Origin: Planctomycetota bacterium
GTDB taxonomy: Bacteria > Planctomycetota > Planctomycetia > Planctomycetales > Planctomycetaceae
Direction of reading: 5' to 3'
Assembly (NCBI GenBank): GCA_023417655.1
Contig: JAEZFD010000054.1
Span: forward strand, 1 to 64,000
Length of the DNA stretch: 64,000 bases
Shown: positions 63,513 through 64,000 of the stretch, in pieces
Position numbering within the stretch: the stretch's first letter is position 1
Layout of the letters: the number at the start of each line of letters is the position of its first letter
Made by a program: the position numbers and the translations under genes
Notes under the pieces: model-generated
Databases searched by the model: none
What the model was told of the DNA's origin: nothing
Seen by the model: only the letters and a program-made list of their open reading frames with translations

Positions 63513-64000
63513 TCAGTCCTGATGCAGCTGGCGAAGTCTTGTTGAGGTTCGCAGCATCCACTGGATCCGCTCGAACTCATTCAGCCAGTCCTGAATCACT
63601 GACTTTGTGAGATCCTGATCCGCGCCCAATCCTGTCGGACAGCTGGCTCCGGCGAGCGACTGCACGACACTCCGGTACTTCGACAGAGTTCGATCGCCAT
63701 AACGTCCGCAGAACTGACCATCTTCACTCAGGAAGACAACACAGGGGACCCGTGCACCGCCACACGTTGTCAGAGCTGCTGCCAGTTCAGGAGCATCATC
63801 ACGGTCGGCATATCGAATCTGGATCACCGGAGCCGCAGCGGCAAAGTGTTCGAAGATCGGGCACTGATTCACGCAGTCGCCGCACCAGGTTCCTGCGAGG
63901 ACGAGAACTTTCATTTCGCGGGTGAAGCTCTTGAGCAGTTCGACCTGTTCTGCCGTCAGCGATACCTGATTTCCGAAGTCTTCCCAACGCCGAATCTGTT
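63513..64000 (-). CDS. Thioredoxin-family protein, 5' end beyond the window
   Basis: The visible part encodes 162 residues. A thioredoxin-like fold has WCGDC in LVLAGTWCGDCVNQCP, and a cis-Pro region RVPCVVF. The reading frame continues upstream of the internal ATG at 63914 without a stop to the window edge (…LTAEQVELLKSFTRE before the Met), so the true start lies beyond 64000. No signal peptide can be judged. It probably acts in thiol redox; the downstream helical tail is of unknown role. Confidence 0.85.
   Translation of the reverse strand, partial: QIRRWEDFGNQVSLTAEQVELLKSFTREMKVLVLAGTWCGDCVNQCPIFEHFAAAAPVIQIRYADRDDAPELAAALTTCGGARVPCVVFLSEDGQFCGRYGDRTLSKYRSVVQSLAGASCPTGLGADQDLTKSVIQDWLNEFERIQWMLRTSTRLRQLHQD

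Noticed and set aside
1..64000. CRISPR array, insertion sequence or prophage
   Set aside because: No regularly spaced repeats, transposase, integrase or phage structural gene was found on reading both strands.

Overview
The window looks like chromosomal DNA from a planctomycete, most likely family Planctomycetaceae. The evidence is the gene content: three DUF1559 proteins with prepilin-type N-termini, a PSCyt1/DUF1549/DUF1553 protein followed by a DUF1501 protein, a sulfatase, a PQQ-type beta-propeller, a Ser/Thr kinase, an FHA protein, and many exported or membrane proteins of families seen mainly in Planctomycetes. Gene density is ordinary, with about 50 protein genes and one tRNA. I see no insertion sequence, prophage, CRISPR array or rRNA operon. 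Genus assignment is inference.

Layout. 1-7.1 kb: a low-complexity C tract at the very start, a DUF1559 protein, a GT-C type membrane glycosyltransferase, a metallo-beta-lactamase-fold hydrolase, a small exported protein, a DUF3592-like protein coupled to a beta-rich partner, and tRNA-Ala(CGC). 7.2-10.5 kb: a three-gene unit (permuted NlpC/P60-like hydrolase, exported HExxH-thioredoxin fusion, unknown protein) closed by a strong terminator. 10.5-16.1 kb: minus-strand genes for a glycine-zipper protein, a LutA-like Fe-S protein, NrdR with a translationally coupled unknown protein, and two exported unknown proteins. 16.4-23.1 kb: MutM, a BFD-like [2Fe-2S] protein, an exported isoaspartyl methyltransferase, an EamA transporter, a P-loop ATPase with an RNase Z-like protein, a purine nucleoside phosphorylase and a 42-residue zinc-ribbon protein.

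23.4-35.9 kb: a membrane Ser/Thr kinase, proline dehydrogenase, the DUF1553/DUF1501 pair, an alpha/beta hydrolase, a second GT-C protein and a GDSL/rhamnogalacturonan acetylesterase-like protein. 36-43.9 kb: a Spy-like exported protein, a beta-propeller protein, a zinc-ribbon membrane protein, a DEAD-box helicase with a long leader, a response regulator, RNase III and MsrB. 44-52 kb: a DUF1559/lipoprotein pair, the operon ispA-dxs-DTW/Tsr3-like gene for isoprenoid precursors and RNA modification, a zinc-ribbon/TTR-like membrane protein and a third DUF1559 protein. 52-64 kb: ZIP transporter, YgfZ, glutaredoxin-like membrane protein, MFS transporter, MscL, sulfatase, LplT-like transporter, FHA protein and a thioredoxin-family gene cut by the window end.

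Most of the window is housekeeping plus cell-envelope and carbohydrate-related genes. The least explained parts are the 7.2-10.5 kb unit, the exported PIMT, the short zinc-ribbon gene missed by length cut-offs, and the unknown protein coupled to NrdR. All family names come from reading motifs; no database search was run.
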